In this document: positions 8,481 to 16,269 of the stretch, in pieces
Layout of the letters: each line of letters begins with the position of its first letter
Position numbering within the stretch: position 1 is the stretch's first letter
Translations under genes and position numbers: made by a program
Notes under the pieces: generated by a model
The model's database searches: none
What the model was told of the DNA's origin: nothing
The model's input: the letters and a program-made list of their open reading frames with translations, nothing else
NCBI GenBank assembly: GCA_944412525.1
Contig: CALYBM010000030.1
Location: forward strand, 1 to 42,845
DNA length: 42,845 nt
Direction of reading: 5' to 3'
Source of the DNA: an uncultured Ruminococcus sp.
GTDB taxonomy: Bacteria > Bacillota > Clostridia > Oscillospirales > Acutalibacteraceae

Positions 8481-9988
8481 TATTCGATTCCGAGTGCATT
8501 AAGCACATAATTAGGCATTTTTTCTACTTCGGTAACATCAAAAAATCTTGCCGTCTTATTTTTAAGCCCTGCGAGCGGAAGCGGAACATCTTTCTTTGTA
8601 ATTTCATGAAGCTTATCAACCATCTCAAATTCAGTTGTCGGAAGCTCGCAATCAGGAGCGATAGACTGTAATACGGCCTTTGAAAATTTATAGGGGCTCG
8701 CCGTTGAAGCTATTACGGTAGGTGTATCATCGCCTGTTTCCTTGATGTACTGCTCATATACATTAACGGCAACAGCAGTATGTGTGTCACAAAGATAGTT
8801 ATCCTGTGCAAACAGTTTACTGATAGTAGCCTGAGTATTGGCATCATCGCAATAACCGCCGTAAAACTTGTCCTTGATTACAGCCTTAACATCATCTGTA
8901 ACCTCGTACTTTCCCTGTGTTTTCAGAGCAGTCATCCAAGATTTTGTTATCTTATCATCATTGCCGCAAAGATTATAGAGAAGTCTTTCGAGGTTGCTTG
9001 AAACCAAAATATCCATGGACGGCGAAATCGTAGTATAAAAATTTCTGTTTCTGTCGTACACACCTGTTTTTATAAAATCGGTTAATACATTATTTGAATT
9101 TGAAGCACAGATAAATTTATTAATCGGAAGTCCCATAAGATTTGCGTAATATGAAGCAAGTATGTTACCGAAATTACCCGTCGGGACTACAACATTTATT
9201 TTATCTCCCATAGAAATTTTACCTGCGTTAACCATATCGCAGTATGCAGAGATATAATATACAATCTGCGGGAGCAATCTTCCCCAGTTAATAGAGTTTG
9301 CGGAAGAGAAAAGCATATTATTTTTAGCAAGCTTTTCGGAAATTTCGGGAGTTGTAAAAATCTTTTTGACACCTGTCTGAGCATCGTCAAAATTACCTTT
9401 TATAGCACAAACATTTACATTATTTCCCTCTTGTGTATCCATCTGGTGCTTTTGCATAGGGCTTACGCCGTCAACGGGATAAAACACCAAAATTTTTGTG
9501 TGTTCAACATCTTTAAAGCCTTCAAGTGCAGCTTTACCCGTATCACCGGAAGTTGCTACAAGAATTACGGCGTCCTTGCCGTCGTTTGTCTTTTTCAAAG
9601 ATTTTGTAAGAAGATGCGGTAAAATCTGAAGAGCCATATCCTTAAACGCACAAGTCGGTCCGTGCCACAGTTCAAGAATATTGAGAGCTTTACCGTCAAC
9701 ATTGCAGAATGCAAGAGGAGCAGGATTTACACCGTTAAATTTTTCGGCAGTATAAGCTTTTTCAACACAATCGTTAATCTCTTCCTCTGTAAAATCCGTC
9801 AGAAAGTCGGAAAATACCTTTTTTGCTCTTCCTTTATAATCTGTTTTTAAAAGAGCATTAAATACAGATTCATCGTATTTCGGAAACTCCTGCGGAACAA
9901 ATAATCCTCCGTCTTTAGAAATTCCCTGAGAAATTGCCTGTGCCGAAGAAACAACTTCCGCAGCATTTTGTGTACTGTTGTATAACAT
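8480..9988 (-). CDS. thrC: Threonine synthase
   Basis: PLP enzyme converting O-phosphohomoserine to threonine. At 502 residues it belongs to the long, two-domain form also found in enterobacteria and yeast, rather than the shorter Bacillus form. The PLP lysine is K116 in GPTCAFKDMA, and the phosphate loop is ATSGDTG (145-151). The start ATG follows GAAAGGAAG at good spacing. The other threonine genes (hom, thrB) are not in the window, so it stands apart from its pathway. The only partner in its unit is the phosphoesterase gene, overlapping by one base. Confidence 0.96.
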   Translation of the reverse strand: MLYNSTQNAAEVVSSAQAISQGISKDGGLFVPQEFPKYDESVFNALLKTDYKGRAKKVFSDFLTDFTEEEINDCVEKAYTAEKFNGVNPAPLAFCNVDGKALNILELWHGPTCAFKDMALQILPHLLTKSLKKTNDGKDAVILVATSGDTGKAALEGFKDVEHTKILVFYPVDGVSPMQKHQMDTQEGNNVNVCAIKGNFDDAQTGVKKIFTTPEISEKLAKNNMLFSSANSINWGRLLPQIVYYISAYCDMVNAGKISMGDKINVVVPTGNFGNILASYYANLMGLPINKFICASNSNNVLTDFIKTGVYDRNRNFYTTISPSMDILVSSNLERLLYNLCGNDDKITKSWMTALKTQGKYEVTDDVKAVIKDKFYGGYCDDANTQATISKLFAQDNYLCDTHTAVAVNVYEQYIKETGDDTPTVIASTASPYKFSKAVLQSIAPDCELPTTEFEMVDKLHEITKKDVPLPLAGLKNKTARFFDVTEVEKMPNYVLNALGIE

Positions 9989-10026
9989 TGAAATCTTCCT
10001 TTCAAATGACTTGCCCCATAAAGGAT

Positions 10027-10035
10027 ATTATAACA
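10027..10035 (-). promoter_or_regulatory. Probable extended -10 promoter of thrC
   Basis: The minus strand reads TGTTATAAT, an extended -10 with a perfect TATAAT (10027-10032), about 39 nt upstream of the thrC ATG. No good -35 is present at 17 nt, which extended -10 promoters can tolerate. It lies directly after the dipeptidase gene. Confidence 0.55.
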
Positions 10036-10066
10036 TAAAAATATTGTTACAGCTTATGCTATTTTA

Positions 10067-11005
10067 CTACATAATGCGGCTGTTGTCAAAGTTTTCAAAG
10101 AAATTAAGTGCGTTTTCGTAAAATATTTTTCTGACAAGAGACTCATTATAGTTTTGCTTTAAAAATAATTCATACAAATCACTTATATAAATTTTTTTCG
10201 GCATATCACACGGCAAAGTACAACCGTCAAAATCCGAGCCGATACATATTGCGTTTTCACCGCCGAGTGATAAAAATTTTTCGATATGATTAAAAATATC
10301 ATATTTTGTACTCTTCATACTGTTTTGAGATATAAATTCGTTATGAAAATTTATTCCCACAATTCCTTTTTTCTCAACAATTATTTTAAACTGTTCATCC
10401 GTTAAATTCCGTTTATTGTTTACAACCGAGCGTGAATCGGAATGAGTTGCAATAAACGGCCTTGAGGCAATCTGTGCAACATCATAAAATAGTTTATCAC
10501 TTGAGTGGGATATGTCTATAACAATTCCGTTTTTCTCCATTTTTAAAACCGCTAATCGTCCGAAATCAGTTAAACCCCTTGCGTCGGTTACCAGTGCGCC
10601 GTCCCCTATTTGGTTTGAACCGTTCCAAGTAAGGGTGACAATTTTTACACTGAGGCCGGATAAAATCTCAATGTTTTTTAAATCATTGCCGATAACCTTT
10701 GAGTTTTCAACCGTAATTAAAGCGGTATTTATATTATTTTTAAAAACGGAAGATACATTTTCGTTTTTTTTAATGAGTCTAATATTCAGCCTTTTACATT
10801 CATCATTTAGCTTTTTGACCGACTTAAAAAACAGATCCTCAGCCATTTCAAATGTATAATCATCGGGAATCCAAACGGCGTAACATTGCAGCCACCTGCT
10901 TTTCAAGTTTTCGGACTGAGTAACCTCCATTATTGTGTCATCAAGTGACAAATTCATGGTGGCAGATTTATAAAGAGTGTCGCAATGAAAGTCTATAAAA
11001 TCCAT
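10067..11005 (-). CDS. Peptidase M19 family (membrane dipeptidase-like) enzyme
   Basis: Zinc dipeptidase of the renal-dipeptidase family; it probably cleaves dipeptides, including D-amino-acid ones. The 312-residue form starting MDFIDFHCDT keeps every expected zinc ligand: H7 and D9, E100 (ITVEN), H167 (DISHSS), H188 (ATHSDSR) and D258 (GSDFDG). The frame can extend to 11053, but that would overlap yraN by 38 nt. The ATG at 11005 has AGGGG upstream and lies 10 nt after the yraN stop, so I chose it. There is no signal peptide, so the enzyme is likely cytosolic despite the family name. It is last in the lepB-rbgA-rnhB-yraN run. Confidence 0.9.
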   Translation of the reverse strand: MDFIDFHCDTLYKSATMNLSLDDTIMEVTQSENLKSRWLQCYAVWIPDDYTFEMAEDLFFKSVKKLNDECKRLNIRLIKKNENVSSVFKNNINTALITVENSKVIGNDLKNIEILSGLSVKIVTLTWNGSNQIGDGALVTDARGLTDFGRLAVLKMEKNGIVIDISHSSDKLFYDVAQIASRPFIATHSDSRSVVNNKRNLTDEQFKIIVEKKGIVGINFHNEFISQNSMKSTKYDIFNHIEKFLSLGGENAICIGSDFDGCTLPCDMPKKIYISDLYELFLKQNYNESLVRKIFYENALNFFENFDNSRIM

Positions 11006-11015
11006 AACACAGCCC

Positions 11016-11384
11016 CTATTCAAAAGCATTTTCGATGTAGTTGATTTGTTCAAGTTTTAAATTTTCAGGTTCAACATACACCTCGCATACATCAAAACGG
11101 CAAAATTTATCGATCATATTTTCGGATATGTAAAGCAAAGCTGTTTTTATTATGCGATTTTGTTTTTTACGGTCAACAGCTAAAGCCGCATCTAAATATG
11201 AATTTTTGTGGCGGGTTTTAACCTCAACAAAAATAAGCATTTGCTTATTTTCTGCAATAATATCGATTTCGCCGCACCTTTTTCGATAGTTCAATGCTAA
11301 GATTTTATATTTTTTCTTTTTTAAATAATCGGCAGCGTATTTTTCGCCTTTGTCGCCTATCTCTTTGTTTGAAAACTTGCTCAT
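11016..11384 (-). CDS. yraN: YraN/UPF0102 family nuclease-fold protein
   Basis: Small protein of 122 residues with a restriction-endonuclease-like fold. GEKYAADYL near the N-terminus, [10 protein letters not shown] and FVEVKTR form the E-D-ExK type active-site pattern of the family. Its function is not settled; family members are often beside rnhB, as here. The frame extends upstream to a GTG at 11426 inside rnhB, but the ATG at 11384 overlaps the rnhB stop as ATGA and gives the usual UPF0102 length. No clear ribosome site precedes it, so translation is probably coupled to rnhB. Confidence 0.88.
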   Translation of the reverse strand: MSKFSNKEIGDKGEKYAADYLKKKKYKILALNYRKRCGEIDIIAENKQMLIFVEVKTRHKNSYLDAALAVDRKKQNRIIKTALLYISENMIDKFCRFDVCEVYVEPENLKLEQINYIENAFE

Positions 11385-11980
11385 TTTAATATTTTTGTTA
11401 AAAAACTCATCCTGTGGTAAGGACACGGTCCGTACTTCTTTATCATTTCAATATGAAGTTTTGTTCCGTAGCCTTTATGCTTATCAAAACCGTATTGCGG
11501 ATATTGCTTTGCGTAATCGTACAGAAGTCGATCTCGTGAAACCTTTGCAAGTATTGAAGCACAAGCAATTGACATAGACTTTGCATCACCTTTTACTATC
11601 GATTCACAGTCAATACCCAGCTTAGGTACTCGGTTTCCGTCAATCATAACAAAATCGGGCTTAATTTCAAGAGCTTCCACTGCCCTCTTCATAGCAAGCA
11701 TGGTAGCGTTTAAAATGTTTAATTCTTCTATTTCCTCAACGCTCGCATACGCTATAGAGTATGAAAGTGCAGAAGCCTTTATTACATCAAAAAGCAATTC
11801 ACGCTTTTTCTCTGTGAGTTTTTTAGAATCATTTACCTCTTCAATAACAGTATTTTCAGGCAAAATAACCGCGGCTGCACAGACAGGACCTGCAAGAGGC
11901 CCTCTTCCCGCTTCATCAACTCCGCAAACAGATTTGTATCCGTTATCCATTGCTTTTTGTTCAAATTCAAGCCAGTTCAT
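11381..11980 (-). CDS. rnhB: Ribonuclease HII
   Basis: Removes RNA, including single ribonucleotides, from RNA-DNA hybrids during repair and replication. The 199-residue enzyme carries the type 2 RNase H signature [14 protein letters not shown] with acidic residues D22 and E23, a further acidic residue in VMIDGN, and the C-terminal HKGYGTK segment. Its ATG overlaps the rbgA stop (ATGA, 4 nt), and its own stop overlaps the yraN start the same way. That gives a chain of translationally coupled genes. The rbgA-rnhB pair is a common Firmicute arrangement. Confidence 0.97.
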   Translation of the reverse strand: MNWLEFEQKAMDNGYKSVCGVDEAGRGPLAGPVCAAAVILPENTVIEEVNDSKKLTEKKRELLFDVIKASALSYSIAYASVEEIEELNILNATMLAMKRAVEALEIKPDFVMIDGNRVPKLGIDCESIVKGDAKSMSIACASILAKVSRDRLLYDYAKQYPQYGFDKHKGYGTKLHIEMIKKYGPCPYHRMSFLTKILK

Positions 11981-12855
11981 CTCAGCACTCCGTTCGGCAT
12001 TTCTACAGTAATTCTTCCGAGCTTTGCGCTCCTGAACTCGTCAAGAAGCATTATAGCGGCTCTCTCGGTATCTACTTCGCCGCCGGAAACAAGCATGCCC
12101 CGTTTCTTTGCGATAATTTGTAAAAGCTCATAGGAATCCATATTATCAAGGTTAATATCTTCAAGCTTAAAACGAGCAATGAAGTCGGCAGGCTTTAAAG
12201 TCTTTAAAAAGTCAAGAAGTCTGACTGCCAAAAGTTCTGTATCGAGAATTTGGTCTTTTACTGCACCGGTAAACGCCAAATGCTCACCCACAATTTTATC
12301 ATCGAATTTCGGCCACAAAACGCCCGGAGTATCGAGCATTTCAAGATTTTTACCGATAGTAAACCACTGATTTCCTCTCGTTACTCCGGGTCTGTCTTCT
12401 ACCTTTGCCCTGTTCTGTTTAGCTATTTTATTAATAAAAGATGATTTTCCGACATTCGGAATGCCGACAATCATAATTCGCATCATCGGATTAACCATTC
12501 CCTTTTGTTTAAGGCGGGAAATCTTCTCGCTCATCACGCTGTTTACGGCAGGTGTAAACTTATTAAGCCCTTTACCGCTTTTACAATCCACAGCAACAGC
12601 GGTAATACCCTGTTTTTTAAAATAATCTATCCACATTTTTGTGGCGGTTTGGTTTGCCATATCGCACTTATTGAGCAAGATAATTCTCGGTTTATTCTGA
12701 ACAAGTTTAGCAAGGTCAGGATTTCGGCTGCTTACGGGTATCCTCGCGTCAATTATTTCTGCGACAGCGTCAACAAGCTTTAGGCTTGCCTGAATCTGTC
12801 GTTTAGTTTTTGTCATATGGCCCGGAAACCATTGAATATTCTGCATTTCACTCAT
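11977..12855 (-). CDS. rbgA: Ribosome biogenesis GTPase RbgA (YlqF)
   Basis: Circularly permuted GTPase for late assembly of the 50S subunit. Motif order is permuted as expected: G4 NKCD (62-65) comes before the P-loop GIPNVGKSS (131-139) and G3 DTPG (175-178). The N-terminal IQWFPGHM signature is diagnostic of YlqF/RbgA. A C-terminal ANTAR-like helical domain follows from about 200. The ATG at 12855 has AAGGAAG upstream, and an alternative ATG at codon 4 is possible. It sits near rplS, whose product is also part of the 50S subunit, and 18 nt after the second lepB. Confidence 0.97.
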   Translation of the reverse strand: MSEMQNIQWFPGHMTKTKRQIQASLKLVDAVAEIIDARIPVSSRNPDLAKLVQNKPRIILLNKCDMANQTATKMWIDYFKKQGITAVAVDCKSGKGLNKFTPAVNSVMSEKISRLKQKGMVNPMMRIMIVGIPNVGKSSFINKIAKQNRAKVEDRPGVTRGNQWFTIGKNLEMLDTPGVLWPKFDDKIVGEHLAFTGAVKDQILDTELLAVRLLDFLKTLKPADFIARFKLEDINLDNMDSYELLQIIAKKRGMLVSGGEVDTERAAIMLLDEFRSAKLGRITVEMPNGVLR

Positions 12856-12873
12856 AAAAAACTTCCTTAATTT

Positions 12874-13434
12874 TTAATAAATATATTTAACTCTGTCAAA
12901 TGGGTAAAACACAAACTGTGCTTTACCTATTATGTCATCGCAAGACACAAGACCGATACCTGTATCGCGGCTGTCAAAAGAAATCAATCTGTTGTCACCC
13001 ATCACAAAAATATGATTTTCGGGAACTACGCATGGCAACTCAAAAGCATCATCGGGTTTATTGGTTTTGGAATATAGGTAATCCTCACTTATAATTATCC
13101 CGTCAACATAAACATCACCTGTCTTGTAGTCGATATCAATGAGTTGTCCCTCAGTCGCAATAACACGCTTAATTATTCTCTTTTCAATTAAGTTTTCGGT
13201 ATTAATTGCAACTATGTCACCTGATTTGGGAGTATAATTAAAAGTCGTAAGAATAACCTTGTCACCTGCATGCAGAGTATCGTACATTGAACTGCCCACA
13301 ACATTGACATCACGAATAAAATAGGTAAACAAAAAAGCAACAACAACCATAACAAATACTATGGTTTTTATAAAATCAAAAGCGGCATTAACATATTTAT
13401 TGCGGTTATAGCGGTATTTTATTTTTTTAGGCAT
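12874..13434 (-). CDS. lepB: Signal peptidase I (second copy)
   Basis: Membrane enzyme that cleaves N-terminal signal peptides outside the cytoplasmic membrane. The 186 residues have one N-terminal membrane helix (about 20-40), catalytic serine S49 in VGSSMYDTL, general-base lysine K89 in IIKRVIATEG and the conserved GDNR (146-149) followed by SFDSRDTG. The start ATG has a strong AGGAGGG site and a nearby promoter. It is a paralog of the upstream gene at 13517-14203, with clear similarity along the catalytic domain but a much shorter cytoplasmic N-terminus. It leads the rbgA-rnhB-yraN-dipeptidase run. Confidence 0.96.
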   Translation of the reverse strand: MPKKIKYRYNRNKYVNAAFDFIKTIVFVMVVVAFLFTYFIRDVNVVGSSMYDTLHAGDKVILTTFNYTPKSGDIVAINTENLIEKRIIKRVIATEGQLIDIDYKTGDVYVDGIIISEDYLYSKTNKPDDAFELPCVVPENHIFVMGDNRLISFDSRDTGIGLVSCDDIIGKAQFVFYPFDRVKYIY

Positions 13435-13454
13435 AAAACCCTCCTAAAAATTAA

Positions 13455-13488
13455 AAGCTTATTCCTATTATAAAACAGAAATAAGCTT
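13455..13488. repeat. 9-bp inverted repeat overlapping the second lepB promoter
   Basis: AAGCTTATT at 13455-13463 is repeated inverted at 13480-13488. One arm lies between the -35 and -10 of the lepB promoter; the other sits just downstream of the -10, near the expected transcription start. It could be an operator, or a weak terminator for the preceding lepB, because the minus strand reads TTTTAATTTTT after the second arm. Confidence 0.5.
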
Positions 13489-13495
13489 AATACAA
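13467..13495 (-). promoter_or_regulatory. SigA-type promoter of lepB-rbgA-rnhB run
   Basis: TTGTAT (13490-13495) and TATAAT (13467-13472) are 17 nt apart on the minus strand. Transcription would start near 13460, only about 25 nt before the ATG, with the AGGAGGG ribosome site in between. Confidence 0.65.
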
Positions 13496-13516
13496 TATAA
13501 AAATTAAAAATATCAG

Positions 13517-14203
13517 TTAATACAAATAACCGAATTCACTCAAAGGAAACGCAACAAACTGAGCCTTGCCGATTACATTTTCTACATCAATCAATCCGAT
13601 CTCGGCTCTGCGGCTGTCTAAAGAAACCTGTCTGTTGTCACCCATTACAAAAATCTTACCCTCCGGGATAACCTCGGGAATATCATAGTCACAGTAGTTT
13701 CCGGCAAAAGTAGAATCTCCTATGTAAGGTTCATCAAGAACCACTCCGTCAACAATTATTTGATCTTTTTCATAATCAAACTCAATTGTCTGACCCTCAG
13801 TAGCAATAACTCTCTTTATAATAGGCTTTGAGTATTCCGCCCCATGCGATATTACAACAATATCCTGTGCCTTAGGCGTGTAGAAAAGGTTAGTAACAAT
13901 AACCTTATCATTTGTTGCAAGAGTGTCGTCCATCGACGAGCCTTCTACATCGACAAGGCGAAAAACAAATGTAAGACACAGAACCACAATGGAAATAGCA
14001 ACCAGAATACAACGAATCCAGTCATAAAAACCGGCTATAGGTCCCTCAGACCTCATAGCAACAAATTTGTTACTGTCAGAACTGCTGTTTTTATCTTTAA
14101 AATAAATATCCGGATTTAATTCAGCAGAAAGCTCAATTTCACTTTTGTCATCAACTTTGTTAAACACTTCATCAAATGTATCTCTATTACTCAATTTATT
14201 CAC
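13517..14203 (-). CDS. lepB: Signal peptidase I (first copy, long N-terminus)
   Basis: Type I signal peptidase of 228 residues. The membrane helix is at about 62-82, catalytic serine S90 is in EGSSMDDTL, lysine K130 in IIKRVIATEG and GDNR at 188-191. About 60 acidic, polar residues precede the helix and would face the cytoplasm. The start is uncertain: the frame opens with GTG at 14203 without a clear ribosome site, while TTG at 14194 has AGGTG 6 nt upstream (overlapping that GTG), giving a protein three residues shorter. It follows the rplS terminator closely, so it either relies on read-through or uses a promoter I did not recognise. Confidence 0.93.
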   Translation of the reverse strand: MNKLSNRDTFDEVFNKVDDKSEIELSAELNPDIYFKDKNSSSDSNKFVAMRSEGPIAGFYDWIRCILVAISIVVLCLTFVFRLVDVEGSSMDDTLATNDKVIVTNLFYTPKAQDIVVISHGAEYSKPIIKRVIATEGQTIEFDYEKDQIIVDGVVLDEPYIGDSTFAGNYCDYDIPEVIPEGKIFVMGDNRQVSLDSRRAEIGLIDVENVIGKAQFVAFPLSEFGYLY

Positions 14204-14215
14204 CTGCTGAAAATA

Positions 14216-14247
14216 AAGTAAAAAAGGGACCTTAAAAGCCCCCTTTT
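14216..14247 (-). terminator. Rho-independent terminator after rplS
   Basis: On the minus strand AAAAGGG (14241-14247) pairs with CCCTTTT (14222-14228) around a loop that can add further pairs, and it is followed by a run of six T and then ACTTTATTT. It lies 8 nt after the rplS stop and just before the first lepB, so most rplS transcripts should end here. Confidence 0.75.
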
Positions 14248-14255
14248 AAAAACAA

Positions 14256-14603
14256 TTACTTGCGAATCTGCTCTTTAACCTTAGCTGCCTTACCTACTCT
14301 GTCACGGAGATAGTAGAGCTTGCTTCTGCGAACCTTACCGTAACGAACAACCTGTACATCCTTTACATTGGGTGAATGGAGGGGGAATACTCTCTCAACA
14401 CCTACGCCGTAAGCTACTCGTCTTACAGTAAATGTTTCAGCAACGCCACTGCCTCTTTTAGCAATAACAGTTCCCTCAAACATCTGGATTCTTTCTCTTT
14501 CGCCTTCGCGAATGTTAACCGATACCTTTACAGTATCACCGATTCCGAACTTCGGAGTAGTATCCTTTACGGAATCAGCAGCAATTGTTTTTAATGCGTC
14601 CAT
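14256..14603 (-). CDS. rplS: 50S ribosomal protein L19
   Basis: Component of the large subunit at the 30S-50S interface. The 115-residue protein starts [13 protein letters not shown] and contains the L19 hallmarks [30 protein letters not shown] and [11 protein letters not shown]. The frame runs upstream to 14633, but the ATG at 14603 has a strong TAGGAGG site and gives the standard L19 length. The gene is a single-gene unit with its own promoter, a structured leader and a terminator. The usual trmD and rpsP neighbours are absent from this side. Confidence 0.98.
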   Translation of the reverse strand: MDALKTIAADSVKDTTPKFGIGDTVKVSVNIREGERERIQMFEGTVIAKRGSGVAETFTVRRVAYGVGVERVFPLHSPNVKDVQVVRYGKVRRSKLYYLRDRVGKAAKVKEQIRK

Positions 14604-14631
14604 ATTTATCCTCCTAATTTTCCCGATATTC

Positions 14632-14711
14632 ATACCGAAAGGCAGCGGACTATCAGCTTCAAAATGACGGCAAAGCCGTTATTTGAACCGCGTCGAGAGT
14701 AACGACGGTAT
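14632..14711 (-). promoter_or_regulatory. Structured L19-type leader RNA of rplS
   Basis: The roughly 115-nt leader folds around an enclosing stem: ATACCG (14706-14711) pairs with CGGTAT (14632-14637). Inside are two hairpins, one with arms at 14691-14695 and 14703-14707, and one with ACGGC/GCCGT arms (14667-14671 with 14675-14679) extended by TTCAAA/TTTGAA (14658-14663 with 14682-14687). The small hairpin's outer arm shares 14706-14707 with the enclosing stem, so the two may be alternatives. L19 leaders that bind L19 for feedback control are known in low-GC Gram-positives; assignment to that family is inferred from position and fold. Confidence 0.65.
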
Positions 14712-14724
14712 CAAATGCTTATCT

Positions 14725-14753
14725 ATAATATCATAAAAAGAATAATAATTCAA
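14725..14753 (-). promoter_or_regulatory. SigA-type promoter of rplS
   Basis: TTGAAT (14748-14753) and TATTAT (14725-14730) with 17-nt spacing on the minus strand. The start would be near 14718, just upstream of the structured leader. It lies directly after ylyB. Confidence 0.7.
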
Positions 14754-14775
14754 TAGTTTTTTTAAAAAATTTAAA

Positions 14776-15693
14776 TTATTTACTAATATTATTAAGTTTC
14801 TTTAAAAACTGAGTAAAGTATTCGGGCAATTCAGATGTAAACTCCATATACTCATTGGTTTTCGGATGAATGAATCCGATTTTCCTTGCGTGAAGACACT
14901 GCCCTACAAATGAAACTTTCTCATTTTTTACTCCGTAAACAGTGTCGCCCGCAACGGGGTGACCGAGATAAGCCATATGAACCCTAATTTGATGAGTTCT
15001 GCCTGTTTCAAGAATACATTTTATATGCGTATATCCCTTGTACCGTTGAATAACGGAATAATGGGTTACAGCGTTTTTGCTGTTTTTTGAAGTTACGCAC
15101 ATTTTCTTGCGGTCATTAGGGTTTCGACCGATAGGAGCGTTAACCGTTCCCTCATCGTCTTTCAAACTTCCGAAAACAACAGCCTCATATTCCCTTGTAA
15201 ATGAATGCGCTTTGATTTGCTCGGCAAGATGTGAGTGAGCAAAATCATTTTTTGCTACAATCAGCAATCCGCTCGTGTCTTTATCTATTCTGTGCACAAT
15301 TCCCGGTCTGAGGACTCCGTTTATTCCCGATAGACTGCTACCGCAGTGATATAACAAAGCATTAACCAATGTACCGTTGTAATTACCCGCAGCCGGATGA
15401 ACAACCATTCCTTTCGGTTTATTTACGACCAATAGCCAATCGTCCTCATAGACTATATCTAACGGTATATTCTCCGCTTCAGCTTCATACGCGACAGGAT
15501 CGGGTATTTGTAAAACTACAACATCGCCTGCGGAAAGCTTGTATTTTTTATCAACACACCTGCCGTTTACCCGTACATTAGAAGAATCAATCAGGTTAAC
15601 AGCCGCACTTCTTGATAATCCGACATCGGAGACAGAAATAAATTTGTCAAGCCGTATTGAATTTTCTTCACAAATTAACCTATGTTCATTCAT
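14776..15693 (-). CDS. ylyB: RluD-family rRNA pseudouridine synthase (YlyB)
   Basis: Converts uridine to pseudouridine in structured RNA, most likely 23S rRNA. The 305 residues comprise an N-terminal S4 RNA-binding domain (about 10-65) and the catalytic domain with HRIDKDTSG (134-142; catalytic aspartate D137). HP near 99-100 and GRTHQIRVH further on are also typical. The gene overlaps the lspA stop by 8 nt, matching the lspA-ylyB order of Bacillus, which is why I use that symbol; the exact target uridines are not determinable. It is the last gene of the miaB-to-ylyB run. Confidence 0.94.
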   Translation of the reverse strand: MNEHRLICEENSIRLDKFISVSDVGLSRSAAVNLIDSSNVRVNGRCVDKKYKLSAGDVVVLQIPDPVAYEAEAENIPLDIVYEDDWLLVVNKPKGMVVHPAAGNYNGTLVNALLYHCGSSLSGINGVLRPGIVHRIDKDTSGLLIVAKNDFAHSHLAEQIKAHSFTREYEAVVFGSLKDDEGTVNAPIGRNPNDRKKMCVTSKNSKNAVTHYSVIQRYKGYTHIKCILETGRTHQIRVHMAYLGHPVAGDTVYGVKNEKVSFVGQCLHARKIGFIHPKTNEYMEFTSELPEYFTQFLKKLNNISK

Positions 15694-16168
15694 CGCTTTT
15701 CTCAGCCTTTTTGGGTGTATTGAATAAATCGGAGAAAAATAAAAGATATATCATCAAAATAACTGTTCCTATAGTAATACAGTAATCGGCAAAATTACAA
15801 ACGGGCGGAAAAAAAGAAAGGCTCAGATAATCAATTACATATCCGTAAAATATCCTATCAATTAAATTTCCGATTCCTCCGCCGATAATAAGAGCCGTGC
15901 TTATATAAAAAATTTTTTCTTTAGGTCTTTTTTTAAACATATAAGCAACAATGAAAGCAATCAGAACAACCGTTAATACAACAAAAAGCCAACGCATATC
16001 CGAAAACATACCGAATGCTACGCCGTTATTTTCAACATAAGTCAGACTAAACAAATTATCAATTACGCTTACGGAACCGATAGGCTGTAAATACTGTGAA
16101 ACAAAATATTTAATTATCTGGTCAAGCACCGCAATAAGAATTCCGATAATAAGTGCAACAAACGGCAT
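15686..16168 (-). CDS. lspA: Lipoprotein signal peptidase (signal peptidase II)
   Basis: Membrane aspartyl protease that removes signal peptides from diacylglyceryl-modified prolipoproteins. The 160-residue protein has four hydrophobic helices and the two catalytic aspartates D104 (GNLIDRI) and D128 (FADYCI), plus the ENNGVAFG loop near residue 46. The frame begins with TTG at 16180, but that TTG overlaps the GGAGG ribosome site; the ATG at 16168, 5 nt downstream of GGAGG, is the real start. Its 3' end overlaps ylyB by 8 nt. Confidence 0.96.
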   Translation of the reverse strand: MPFVALIIGILIAVLDQIIKYFVSQYLQPIGSVSVIDNLFSLTYVENNGVAFGMFSDMRWLFVVLTVVLIAFIVAYMFKKRPKEKIFYISTALIIGGGIGNLIDRIFYGYVIDYLSLSFFPPVCNFADYCITIGTVILMIYLLFFSDLFNTPKKAEKSDE

Positions 16169-16222
16169 AGATTCCTCCAAATATACTTAGTCATCTTCAG
16201 AAATTGTCAGCTATACTCCCTA

Positions 16223-16263
16223 ACAGTACAAATCGGTGTGTTTTATCACACCGATCGTACTGT
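16223..16263 (-). other. Long hairpin between ileS and lspA
   Basis: ACAGTAC (16223-16229) pairs with GTACTGT (16257-16263), and ATCGGTGTG (16232-16240) with CACACCGAT (16247-16255). Together they make a 16-bp stem with a small internal bulge and a 6-nt loop. On the minus strand it is followed by TTAGGGAG, not a U-run, so it is not a classic terminator. It may stabilise the 3' end of ileS mRNA, slow polymerase or be a processing site. Confidence 0.6.
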
Positions 16264-16269
16264 AAATAT

